From Glandiceps talaboti (Eukaryota > Hemichordata > Enteropneusta > Spengelidae), in assembly GCF_964340395.1 (NCBI RefSeq), contig NC_135555.1:15975246-16039245 (forward strand): a DNA stretch of 64,000 nucleotides, written 5' to 3'. Made by a program: the position numbers and the translations under genes. Shown here in pieces: positions 56,401-64,000 of this stretch. The notes beneath the pieces are model-generated. The model saw only the letters and a list, made by a program, of their open reading frames with translations. It was not told where the DNA came from and did no database searches. Each line of letters begins with the position of its first letter. The stretch's first letter is position 1.

Positions 56401-59400
56401 ATGTATTAACTACTGCTGTAATATATGTACTCTTTAAGACCACACAAAGTTCTTTTACACATGTTTTTTTTCATGGCTTCATACATAACCATAGAATCAG
56501 TGGCCACAACAACATTTTAGCCCTCACTTGCCAAATCTGGGACACCCTCTTGTGTTCCATTCATATGAAATGTCACGGCCGCATAACCTCTATCCTACCA
56601 AGTCCCCAATTATACAGCTGGGTCAACTGTCGTGGTTCAAATGTTGTCCAAGAACTTCGGCCATTTTGAAACAAATATCAGCAGTAAGGTTTGAACTAGA
56701 AGCAATGTGCAGATCTCAAGCCAGTCTCTCTTGATTCGGACTGGACCATCATAACTCCATGCTTTGATTATGTCCTGTAATGTTTGGTTTGGAAAACTTT
56801 ATTTATACGACACTGACATGTGGGATTTTGATTTTGATTTTCAGAAAATGAAATACACTTCAAGTCACAAGTTAGGATTGGTGCCGTATTGTAGAAATGC
56901 TACAGCAATAACTCGATACCTCAATGATCCCTATGTGAAAGAGGCTCTGCATATCAAAGATGGCCTCCCAGACTGGCAGCTATGCAGGTATGGGTGTCAC
57001 TGTAACTGTTACTTGTAAACTTTGTGTTAGATAGGATATGTCTCTTCACCCTATCAGCCACAATTCTGATTGAGCTGAGGGCAGAATGACAATACTTACC
57101 AGGAGTGAACAAATCCACTGGTCCTGGGTCCAGGACTAGCGATTCTTTGGGCGGACCACACAAATTTTATGTTGTCTGGTCCGTCAGACCAGTACCTTAC
57201 TGTTAATAACTATGTTAAAAAGTCATCTGAGATTCATAGGCAAGATTTAATGTTTCACATAAGCGGGACCTGGGACCACTAATTCTTGATCACGTTCACA
57301 CAGTAGTGGCTGCTTCATCAACTTTTAGAATCAATATTTTGTTTGATCAAATTGAAATGAAATTCAAGCAGTTACTTCTCAACCATAGTCACATAGTAGT
57401 TCCATGGTCACTTCAGTGTTGTCAGGTCAAATTGATTAAAGTTGGGGGGGGGAAAAGTGAAAAAAGAAAAGATATTTGTTTTTGAAAGAAATGAAGAGCA
57501 AACCCAAATTTGTCTAAACTTGTTTTCTGAAGGAAGGAATGACTCAGATTTTTCCCAACATGAAGTGAATTTACAGTAAAACGGTCATCACTCAATTTGT
57601 AAAGACATGTAATCTTAGAATGAAATGTTCATGGACTCTGGTTTCATTCTCAGTAGTGAAAATTTCTACTCACAAAGTCAACAAATTTCTTGGGAGAAAA
57701 TCCCAAATTTTCACCAACATCTCCAGTCAGAATCATCGTGGATGTACTAAATGTAATGTTGTTTTCCTTCGTAAATTTCAGTGATGCTGTGTTTTCAAAT
57801 TATACACCCATATATATGACCTTGAAGGAACAGTACCTGACACTTTTAGGAACATACGTAAGTATCAAATGTTTACCCACATTTTTGTTCATGAGTTGGC
57901 CAAGGCGCCATGTAGTAATTATTAGAAAGACAAAAGATTGCATAGTTTTGCCACTAGGAGTGCTGTTACTAAAAAGACAAAAGATTGCATAGTTTTGCCA
58001 CTAGGAGTGCTGTTACTAAAAAGACAAAAGATTGCATAGTTTGGCCACTAGGAGTGCTGTTCGGAAGCATGTTTGGACCAGCTTTGAGGGTCATGATACT
58101 AAGTACTTTGGCTTCTTTTGAAAAGAATCATCACTCTTGGCATTTCATTACAAAGGTTAGTTGTTGTCTCAACCAGTGAAAACTTTCTGCCAACTTAATC
58201 TGTACTACCGTGCTACCCCTGACAGCGTTCATATAAACGTGATGATGTTATCGCATCCCAGTAGTGAAGTACAGCTGTACTGATTGAATATTAATGAGCA
58301 GTTGTCTGAAGGAAGTAAACCAAATACAACTACCCATCAATTTGTGATGGATTACTACTGACATGCGCCTTTTACCCTTCACCCATCATGGGGTTTAGCC
58401 AGATTAACTGTAAATTGTTTGGCTTTGACTAGATGTAATGAGTGGAGATGATCGTAGTATCATATAACTTGTATCGTATAAGAACTAGATTAACTTAATT
58501 TCAGACGTTAGGAATTCCAGAGTTGTTTTATTAAAATTTGATTGATTGCTTTGTGTACCGCCATGTGATTCTGGCCCACATGTAGGGCGCCCTCTTGTGG
58601 CAGACACTTCTGTTGAAAATGACTGTAAGATGGGTAAGTTATGTTCCTAACATGCATTACCCTTTAGGTTTGTTCGCATGAACTCATGTCAAATGAGCAA
58701 CTATCTGACAAGATAATAATTTACAGAAAACTAATGAAGCACCCGACAAAAAAAGCATTTTCAATATTGTCCTGTTACTTCTTTCATTTCAGAATTACCG
58801 TATTTTGGTGTACAGTGGTGATGTCGATGTAGCAAACAGTTTCCTTGGCAACGAATGGTTCATTGAATCATTGAACCTAGAGGAGCAGGTCCAACGTAGA
58901 GCTTGGCTGTACAACGATGGTTCTGATCAGGTGGCAGGATTTGTCAAAGAATTTGAAAACCTGGCATTTGCTACTGTCAAGGTATGTAGTCATGGTAACA
59001 AAGTAATATAAAACATACAGAGACAGTTGCACATCATTGTTATGTCATGGAGGTTTCTGTAGATGAATCAAATGGTCAAAATGCAAAGTCATCATTATTG
59101 GTCTGTAAATTCTACACAGTAAAGTTATATGTTTCCATGCAGGCCATGAGTACAGCTCTGTAAACTCAAATGATTCCGCATTAGCTTTTCGACAGGTGAC
59201 TCGTGATAGATAGTCTGGACGCCAACGTGGTTTCTAACAAAACCACATCTGGTCAAAATCCCTCAATCAGCACAAAAAGTTGTTCATCCAATCAGTGAAT
59301 CCCAACTGTTAAATAAAGTGACGTAAAACAGTGTACAAGTAGCATCCTAAGCTGACAAGTATACCATATTTGGACATTACATATCTGCCCCAATAAACAG

Positions 59401-59991
59401 TCAACTTTATGAGGGACTGTGTTATTGGTTAGAATTTTATGATTGATTAACAAAGACATGACTTTGTGGGTGGCTGTGGATGAATTTTAAATTGCATCTC
59501 AGGACTTCTAGAGTAACGACTTTGACTATACTGTGAGTGGAGGTGTAAATGGTAATGATACCATATAGGCACTAGACTACGTGATAGCATACAGAGCCAT
59601 GAATAACATAATTAGGTAACTGAAAAAAAAGATGAATTGATCAGTAAGAAATTAACAAAGGTGATCACGGGTGACGTGATAATGAGATGTATGTAAGAAT
59701 TTAAAACAAATTTGCATGATACATGACAAAAGAACACAAATCAAAATCATCAGAATACTGAAAAGACATCATCACATCTGTGATTTTAATATGTAAACTT
59801 TAGTAACAACAATGGGTTAATATTACAACTGTCACAGTTGCAGAATATGATACATTTATTGGTAATATTTAACAACTTTTGAACTTTTTTTTTTTTTACA
59901 TCTACAGGGAGCTGGACACATGGCACCGAAAGATAATCGTAAAGCTACCCAACAACTTGTGTTTAACTTTTTAGAAAAGAAACCCTATTAG
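44893..59991 (+). CDS. CTSA: Cathepsin A / lysosomal protective protein homologue (family S10), catalytic Ser replaced by Asp
   Basis: Eleven coding exons: 44893-45059, 46026-46188, 46733-46819, 47160-47315, 48189-48280, 48860-48950, 54118-54255, 56845-56987, 57782-57857, 58793-58981, 59908-59991. All GT-AG, phases consistent, 461 codons plus TAG (human about 480). Residues 1-21 form a signal peptide. [67 protein letters not shown] and the C-terminal KKPY all match cathepsin A closely. Catalytic-region Asp (GDVD, D381/D383) and His (GAGHMAP, H438) are present. The nucleophile motif GESYAG reads GEDYGG, so residue 169 is Asp (codon GAT), and WLNGGPGCSS reads [10 protein letters not shown] (S74). 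Sequons at N235, N243, N316 and N352, and the cysteine pattern, are kept. Family knowledge: a lysosomal carboxypeptidase that also stabilises beta-galactosidase and neuraminidase-1. Inference: no peptidase activity, structural role possible. Confidence 0.95.
45060..46025 (+). other. CTSA intron 1
   Basis: 966 bp; contains the CCAT microsatellite at 45478-45720. Otherwise nothing recognisable. Confidence 0.85.
45478..45720 (+). repeat. CCAT tetranucleotide array
   Basis: About 240 bp of CCAT units with CACATAT and CTAT interruptions, in CTSA intron 1. Confidence 0.98.
46026..46188 (+). CDS. CTSA: CTSA coding exon 2 (oxyanion/carboxylate-binding motif)
   Basis: Acceptor TATCATAG|GTATG, donor AACTTG|GTAAGT. 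Encodes residues 56-110, including [20 protein letters not shown] and [19 protein letters not shown]. The family Asn of WLNGG is Ser74 here (AGT instead of AAC/AAT). Confidence 0.95.
46206..46608 (+). mobile_element. Non-autonomous foldback (MULE-like) element in CTSA intron 2
   Basis: The left end from 46211 (TACCTGTAGTCTTGAAGGAC...) is the inverted match of the right end up to 46608 (...CCTTCAAGTTTACAGGTA). Arms are roughly 120 bp and imperfect, sharing ATGCTACTAC, TTTTGATTTTTTT, AAGTCTACTC and GATTCTTCAGTTAT in order. GTCTGTCCC occurs at 46197-46205 and 46609-46617, a 9-bp target duplication. Removing the insert and one copy leaves an intron of about 130 bp. Long TIRs with a 9-bp duplication are typical of Mutator-like elements, hence the tentative class. 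No open frame inside. Confidence 0.75.
46733..46819 (+). CDS. CTSA: CTSA coding exon 3
   Basis: Acceptor TTTTTACAG|AAAGC, donor GACCAG|GTGGGT. Encodes residues 111-139 with [16 protein letters not shown], a hallmark of the family. Confidence 0.95.
46820..47159 (+). other. CTSA intron 3
   Basis: 340 bp with a two-copy duplication of about 97 bp: ATGTGATAGTCATGTGTCTG appears near 46827 and again near 46923. Confidence 0.7.
47160..47315 (+). CDS. CTSA: CTSA coding exon 4 (altered nucleophile motif GEDYGG)
   Basis: Acceptor AATTCTTAG|GTTG, donor CTACAG|GTAGGG. Encodes residues 140-191. The segment [17 protein letters not shown] aligns with the family LFxTGESYAGxYIPTLA. The nucleophile serine position is Asp169 (GAT) and the following Ala is Gly171. 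Confidence 0.95.
47440..47665 (+). repeat. Diverged tandem repeat in CTSA intron 4 (period about 65 bp)
   Basis: About four units built around ACTGACCAAGGTCA...AAAATGTT...CAGTTTC. Variants are ACTGGCCATGGTCGG, CTGACCGACGAGGTCA and GACCCAAGGTCATGAGG. Strongly diverged. Confidence 0.5.
48189..48280 (+). CDS. CTSA: CTSA coding exon 5
   Basis: Acceptor CTTCAATAG|GGTT, donor AACAAG|GTATGT. Encodes [20 protein letters not shown] and [10 protein letters not shown] (residues 192-221 plus part of 222). Confidence 0.94.
48346..48588 (+). repeat. Two-copy tandem duplication, 120 bp, CTSA intron 5
   Basis: The block GTCACCAGTTATGC...GGGAGCCTCAAGGCATCTCA ...GACATATTTTGGGTG occurs twice with an exact 120-bp offset (for example CATTATGTCATGAGG at 48361 and CATTAAGTCATGAGG at 48481). 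The 3' part is nearly identical, so the duplication is recent. Confidence 0.9.
48860..48950 (+). CDS. CTSA: CTSA coding exon 6 (cysteine-rich segment)
   Basis: Acceptor poly-T then ACAG|TTTG, donor CCTCAG|GTAAGT. Encodes the conserved paired-cysteine loop (TCC...C...C, residues 230-249) with two sequons, N235-G-T and N243-N-T. Confidence 0.93.
52199..52385 (+). repeat. 35-bp minisatellite
   Basis: Five copies of a 35-bp unit (TGGTCCTAAATTTACCTGTT followed by AGAAAGTGGTCAAGA). Units 2-5 are almost identical; the first has one extra T and the last decays at TGGTCCCAAAAG. Confidence 0.95.
53201..53500 (+). repeat. Compound TGTA/GT/GGTA/CTGT microsatellite
   Basis: Runs of ATGT, GT, GGTA, GTCT and again ATGT, then GT-rich with CATG interruptions. 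Confidence 0.95.
54118..54255 (+). CDS. CTSA: CTSA coding exon 7
   Basis: Acceptor GTGATTGTAG|GTAG, donor CACCAG|GTTAGT. Encodes residues 253-298 with [20 protein letters not shown], matching human [19 protein letters not shown]. The intron before it is 5.2 kb, the largest in the gene. Confidence 0.94.
54256..56844 (+). other. CTSA intron 7 (contents)
   Basis: 2.6 kb. Holds MITE copy 2 (54989-55157) and a nested inverted repeat at 55456-55523. No exon recognised. Confidence 0.75.
54989..55157 (-). mobile_element. MITE-like element, copy 2 (CTSA intron 7)
   Basis: Begins TTTTTGTTAAGG and ends CCTTAGCAAAAT. Its first 40 bp (AGTAGGTAAAATCTACC, GTTCCC) match the reverse complement of the 44613-44764 element, so the two are an inverted pair of one family. 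Confidence 0.6.
56845..56987 (+). CDS. CTSA: CTSA coding exon 8
   Basis: Acceptor GATTTTCAG|AAAATG, donor TATGCAG|GTATGG. Encodes residues 299-345 plus part of 346. [20 protein letters not shown] aligns with the human segment ending in NNPYVRKAL; sequon N316-A-T corresponds to a known human glycosylation site region. This is the region processed in the human protein into two chains, and the linker is diverged here. Confidence 0.93.
57782..57857 (+). CDS. CTSA: CTSA coding exon 9
   Basis: Acceptor TAAATTTCAG|TGAT, donor ACATAC|GTAAGT. 76 nt encoding [20 protein letters not shown] and LLGTY (residues 346-371). Sequon N352-Y-T. Confidence 0.9.
57916..58062 (+). repeat. 47-bp tandem repeat, CTSA intron 9
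   Basis: About three copies of a 47-bp unit containing AAAGACAAAAGATTGCATAG and GCCACTAGGAGTGCTGTT. The latter 18-mer also occurs alone at about 55916-55933 in intron 7. Confidence 0.9.
58793..58981 (+). CDS. CTSA: CTSA coding exon 10 (catalytic Asp region)
   Basis: Acceptor TTCATTTCAG|AATT, donor GTCAAG|GTATGT. Encodes residues 372-434: [20 protein letters not shown] with both Asp of GDVD kept, then QVQRRAW and [17 protein letters not shown]. Confidence 0.96.
59908..59991 (+). CDS. CTSA: CTSA coding exon 11 (catalytic His, stop)
   Basis: Acceptor CATCTACAG|GGAG. Encodes [20 protein letters not shown] and FLEKKPY, then TAG at 59989. The catalytic His (H438) is present. The human motif GAGHMVPTDKP is partly changed after the His-Met. 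Confidence 0.95.
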   Translation, partial: GAGHMAPKDNRKATQQLVFNFLEKKPY

Positions 59992-60119
59992 ATTAGACAT
60001 ATACCAGCTTTTACTTTTGTATACTTTTGTTTTCTAAGCCTGTCGCACAACTATGGACCTAATATCATCGATATTGCATATATGTGTAGCACTCAAGGTG
60101 CATGCTGGGTATCAAATAC

Positions 60120-60310
60120 TTCTATAGGGTTACCAGTACTATCAAAATGTAAACAAAGTTCAAAGGTCAAATACTTTTGATATATTTGCCAGTATATCAA
60201 TATGTAAATGAAGGTCGTGTACTTTTGATAGTTAACAGTAAATAAAGGTCAAAGGTCGAACACTTGATAGTTACCAGTAGTATTAATGTAAATGAAGGTC
60301 ATAGGTCGAC
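60120..60310 (+). repeat. Diverged 50-60 bp repeat with AGGTCA-type half sites, CTSA 3' region
   Basis: About four units of the form ACCAGTA...TATCAA.ATGTAAA..AAGGTCAAAGGTC..ATACTTTTGATAGTT. Spaced half-sites resemble DR1 at 60157-60169 and 60246-60258. Confidence 0.65.
60241..60246 (+). terminator. Candidate poly(A) signal of CTSA
   Basis: AATAAA 250 nt after the stop codon. Further AATAAA hexamers at 60848-60853, 61627-61632 and 62477-62482 are alternatives. Which one is used cannot be told from sequence alone. Confidence 0.35.
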
Positions 60311-61319
60311 CCAGCTGAGTACTGATCTGTAATCATGGTTCTTATATTCAAATGGTGTCTATCACATAATGAGGAACGTATTTCCCCTAAAAAACCGATA
60401 ACTTTTAAAAATATTGCGAGTTAACCCATTTTATGTTACACCACAGTTTCTTCTTGTTCAACAACTCTGTATTTGTCTCTTGATTTTACTGAAGACGTGC
60501 GATATTCAGATTATTGGGTCCATAGTTGTGGATCTTTATGCAGTAGTTATAGTTTTGAAATATGCAGATTTGGACTTATTTTCAAACTATTTTTATACTC
60601 AAAGACTCTTGAAAGTGAAGTAGTTATCACAAGTGGCACTATTCTATATTTTACCCACAATTCTCTCTGATTTGTATTCTTGGATGTTCCTTATTTTATA
60701 ACTTCTGAGATAAGTAATATTTCATGATATTTAAAGCGCAGCATTTATGTTTGAATAATATGGACCAAAGATACTATTAAGAATCAAACAGAAAGTTGCA
60801 GTTTTGAGTAAAAATGTACCAAAAAACGAAATGAAACATGTGCTTTGAATAAAATGCTTTCTAACATCAAATAATCACCAACTTGGGTAGTCAGTCTGTA
60901 TTGAGAGCTTCAACATGCAAATTTCTTTTGTTATACCTATTCAGAAAAACCAATATCTTTGGCAGAGTCATGACAGGTGCATATATTTTCTTTAATTTCC
61001 TTGCAAATATTCTGCGTACTTTTCAAGAAAGTCTGTTGAAAAATTTATAAAATTTTTAATCTTCTTCAAAAAAAATAATTTGTATTTGAACCAATGAAAA
61101 TAGGTATTCAAAAACTCGGGAGTTACAATACTACGATTCGAAAATGGTAATGTTTTCACAAAATTCTGTACACTGGAGAGATTTGTCTGATATTAGGAAG
61201 CTTATGTGTGAGAGTATAAATCAGAGTGAATTGTGGGTAAAATACTGTAAAGTGAGTGTGGGAGCAAAGGTTTGATTGATGTTTGACAAAATGTTTATAT
61301 CCAGGTCTAAAATGTAGCA

Positions 61320-61715
61320 GATGTCGTTTAACCCCTGACTTTTTTTTCTACATTTCACAAAATAATCAAAATTCTACAATATAGAATACAACAAGGTTTG
61401 ACCTCACATTTTAAAGTTCAGAGGTTAGAGGTCAAATAGTAATGAGGGATACTGTATTTCCTTGTTTTTGTGAAGTAAAAGGATTGGCAGCTCGCTGGAG
61501 CTACAATGTATGCAGACATACAACAATTTTGAACTGATTTCAAACTGACATTACAACCAAAATCACTGTTGTGTCTATAGTACATAATGTAGCCAACATA
61601 CTTTAACCCTGACTTTTTTCTAGAGTAATAAAGGTTTGACCTCACATGAAATACTTAAAGTTCAAAGGTTAGAGGTCACATGATAGTAAGAAATGAGGGA
61701 TACTGTAGTCCATAA
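61320..61715 (+). repeat. Two-copy repeat with internal inverted half-sites, downstream of CTSA
   Basis: Units at about 61327-61454 and 61603-61712 share TTTAACCC(C)TGACTTTTTT, GGTTTGACCTCACAT, AAAGTTCA.AGGTTAGAGGTCA and ATGAGGGATACTGTA. Within each unit TTTGACCTC faces GAGGTCA. Confidence 0.75.
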
Positions 61716-62606
61716 CAGAGCCATAATTGAAACCAGTCCTCATTTTATTTCCCCATTGACTATGCCACTTTTAATAGTGCATGTAGAAACGTTATTGAAA
61801 ATATTTGTAAAATTTGGGCATTGATAATTCTATGTGGTACACACAGAAAGATACAGTAGATTATAACGCTCACAGACGTGATGATAGTGTTTTGAATGTT
61901 TTTGGGATTGAAAATGTGTCTGTTAATTAAGCATGATTGATTATCACGTTAGTGAAACTAGGTTACAGTTATTTAATTCACTCGTACAATTACTACAGAC
62001 TCAGAAATAGGCACAGAGACTCTCACTGAGTGGCACTCTCAAAGTGAAAAAAAAACTTGGGTGTAAATTGAAAGAGATATATGAATGTTCATTAATGTAT
62101 GACCTTTAACCTGGGGGTGGGGGGGGGGGGGTTATAATAAGGATAAGGAATAATTGCATTACTGCTGGTATGAGTGGTGTCAATCAGCATTAATATTTGA
62201 AAATTAATTTACATCATTTTTTCTCAGTATATCTTGTCAAAATTATGGACTGATAATGGTGCATCTTGTGAGATTTATGCAATAATGGAGATAAGGAAGT
62301 CATATTAGTTATTGAACAACCTCACTGGCATTTCATGTAATGTTAAATCAGATTATTCTGATTTTCAGGATTTTCACAATAATTGTAGACATCAGGTTTT
62401 TGAAAGTTAAACTTCTTGGTGCTAGAGATGTTGAAAGGAAAGGTTTATCATGGCACATGATTTTGTAAACCATCACAATAAAATATCACATTAAAAAAGC
62501 AGTTGTTGTTGTTGTGTTGAATTCTTGAAGTGACTGCATGTTGAACTGGAAATGGAAAGTAGAATCAAATTTTGCCAAAATATGCCGCATGGTCACTTGC
62601 ATCATT

Positions 62607-63273
62607 ACAGCTAAAGCTGAATAACGTTCACCAGAAGACTGTAGTACTGGTAACATGTATTTACAGCTAAAATAGGGAGAGCTCACCAGAAGACTGTAGT
62701 ACTAGATAACATATATTTACAGCTAAAAGAGGGAGAGCTCACCAGAAGACTGTAGTACTAGATAACATATATTTACAGCTAAAAGATGGAGAGCTCACCA
62801 GAAGACTGTAGTACTAGATAACATATATTTACAGCTAAAAGAGGGAGAGCTCACCAGAAGACTGTAGTACTAGATAACATAGATTTACAGCTAAAAGAGG
62901 GAGAGCTCACCAGAAGACTGTAGTACTAGATAACATATATTTACAGCTAAAAGATGGAGAGCTCACCAGAAGACTGTAGTACTAGATAACATATATTTAC
63001 AGCTAAAAGAGGGAGAGCTCACCAGAAGACTGTAGTACTAGATAACATAGATTTACAGCTAAAAGATGGAGAGCTCACCAGAAGACTGTACTACTAGGTA
63101 ACATAGATTTACAGCTAAAAGATGGAGAGCTCACCAGAAGACTGTAGTACTAGATAACATATATTTACAGCTAAAAGAGGGAGAGCTCACCAGAAGACTG
63201 TAGTACTAGATAACATAATATTTACAGCTAAAAGAGGGAGAGCTCACCAGAAGACTGTACATAACATACATTT
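62607..63273 (+). repeat. 56-bp minisatellite, subfamily A
   Basis: Twelve units starting ACAGCTAAA at 62607, 62663, 62719, 62775 and so on to 63224, each 56 bp. The core is CTCACCAGAAGACTGTAGTA. Variants GAGGG/GATGG and ATATATTT/ATAGATTT alternate so that three units (168 bp) form a higher-order repeat, identical in 62719-62886 and 62887-63054. Confidence 0.95.
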
Positions 63274-64000
63274 ACAGCTAAAACAGGTAGTGTTCACCAG
63301 AAGACTGTATGTAACATAACACGTATACATTTACAGCTAAAACAGGTAGTGTTCTCCAGAAGACTGTATGTAACATAACACGTATACATTTACAGCTAAA
63401 ACAGGTAGTGTTCTCCAGAAGACTGTATGTAACATAACATGTATACATTTACAGCTAAAACAGGTAGTGTTCACCAGAAGACTGTATGTAACATAACACG
63501 TGTACATTTACAGCTAAAACAGGTAGTGTTGTCCAGAAGACTGTATGTAACATAACATGTATATATTTACAGCTAAAACAGGTAGTGTTCTCCAGAAGAC
63601 TGTATGTAACATAACATGTATACATTTACAGCTAAAACAGGTAGTGTTCACCAGAAGACTGTATGTAACACAACACATATACATTTACAGCTAAAACAGG
63701 TAGTGTTCTTCAGAAGACTGTATGTAACATAACACGTATACATTTACAGCTAAAACAGGTAGTGTTCACCAGAAGACTGTATGTAACATAACACGTATAT
63801 ATATTTACAGCTAAAACAGGCAGTGTTCACCAGAAGACTATACATTACGGAGTGTTCACCAGAAGACTACATAACGTATACATTTACAGCTAAAACAGGC
63901 AGTGTTCACCAGAAGACTGTATGTAACATAACACATATACATTTACAGCTGAAAACAGGCAGTGTTCACCAGAAGACTGTACATAACATATACATTTACA
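63274..64000 (+). repeat. 59-bp minisatellite, subfamily B (continues past window)
   Basis: Units starting ACAGCTAAAACAGG at 63274, 63333, 63392, 63451, 63510, 63569, 63628 and so on, period 59 (one 61), with GTGTTCACCAGAAGACTGTA as core. One unit near 63835-63885 is rearranged. Related to subfamily A by the shared ACAGCTAAAA and CACCAGAAGACTGTA. Confidence 0.95.

Larger units (their letters stand above)
59992..62606 (+). other. CTSA 3' UTR and downstream DNA
   Basis: Holds several AATAAA hexamers, the AGGTCA-rich repeats and a G run at about 62115-62131. No further gene recognised. Confidence 0.6.

Noticed and set aside
62607-64000. CRISPR-like array
   Set aside because: Units are contiguous 56/59-bp tandem repeats without unique spacers, and the genome is animal.

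Overview
The window is an AT-rich, intron-rich, microsatellite-laden piece of a metazoan nuclear genome. It carries two recognisable genes in head-to-head orientation. Both are conserved across animals, so they do not fix the phylum. Long introns, abundant tetranucleotide repeats (TGTA, CTGT, CCAT, AATC/AACC, CACT, AAAT) and many degenerate 100-200 bp tandem repeats suggest a marine invertebrate (hemichordate, lancelet, mollusc or annelid type). I cannot resolve it further from sequence alone.

Left part, minus strand (about 20845 down past position 1): the first four coding exons of a T-box transcription factor that I identify as Tbx20. Exons are 20845-20641, 20148-19896, 11985-11712 and 2890-2732. 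All junctions obey GT-AG, phases match, and together they give 297 residues: an N-terminal eh1-like Groucho-binding motif and most of the T-box. The end of the T-box and the C-terminus lie beyond the left edge. Introns 2 and 3 (about 7.9 and 8.8 kb) hold microsatellites, one of which runs almost into the splice acceptor of exon 4.

Middle (about 20.9-44.8 kb): intergenic DNA upstream of both genes. I found no convincing gene there. It contains microsatellites, several families of diverged tandem repeats (periods about 120-170 bp), an odd set of recurring CCCCATTTTAGAC motifs, and inverted repeats.

Right part, plus strand (44893-59991): a complete 11-coding-exon gene for a 461-residue lysosomal cathepsin A (protective protein, serine carboxypeptidase family S10). 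Signal peptide, cysteines, N-glycosylation sequons and the catalytic Asp and His regions are kept. The catalytic serine of the GESYAG motif is replaced by aspartate (GEDYGG, D169), and the Asn of WLNGGPGCSS is Ser. The protein therefore looks like a pseudoenzyme that may keep only the structural 'protective' role. Intron 2 carries a foldback element of about 400 bp with inverted repeats of about 120 bp and a 9-bp target duplication. The 5' flank and intron 7 carry two inverted copies of a second, MITE-like family.

Right end (62.6-64.0 kb): a minisatellite that changes from a 56-bp period (with a 168-bp higher-order unit) to a 59-bp period and runs off the window.
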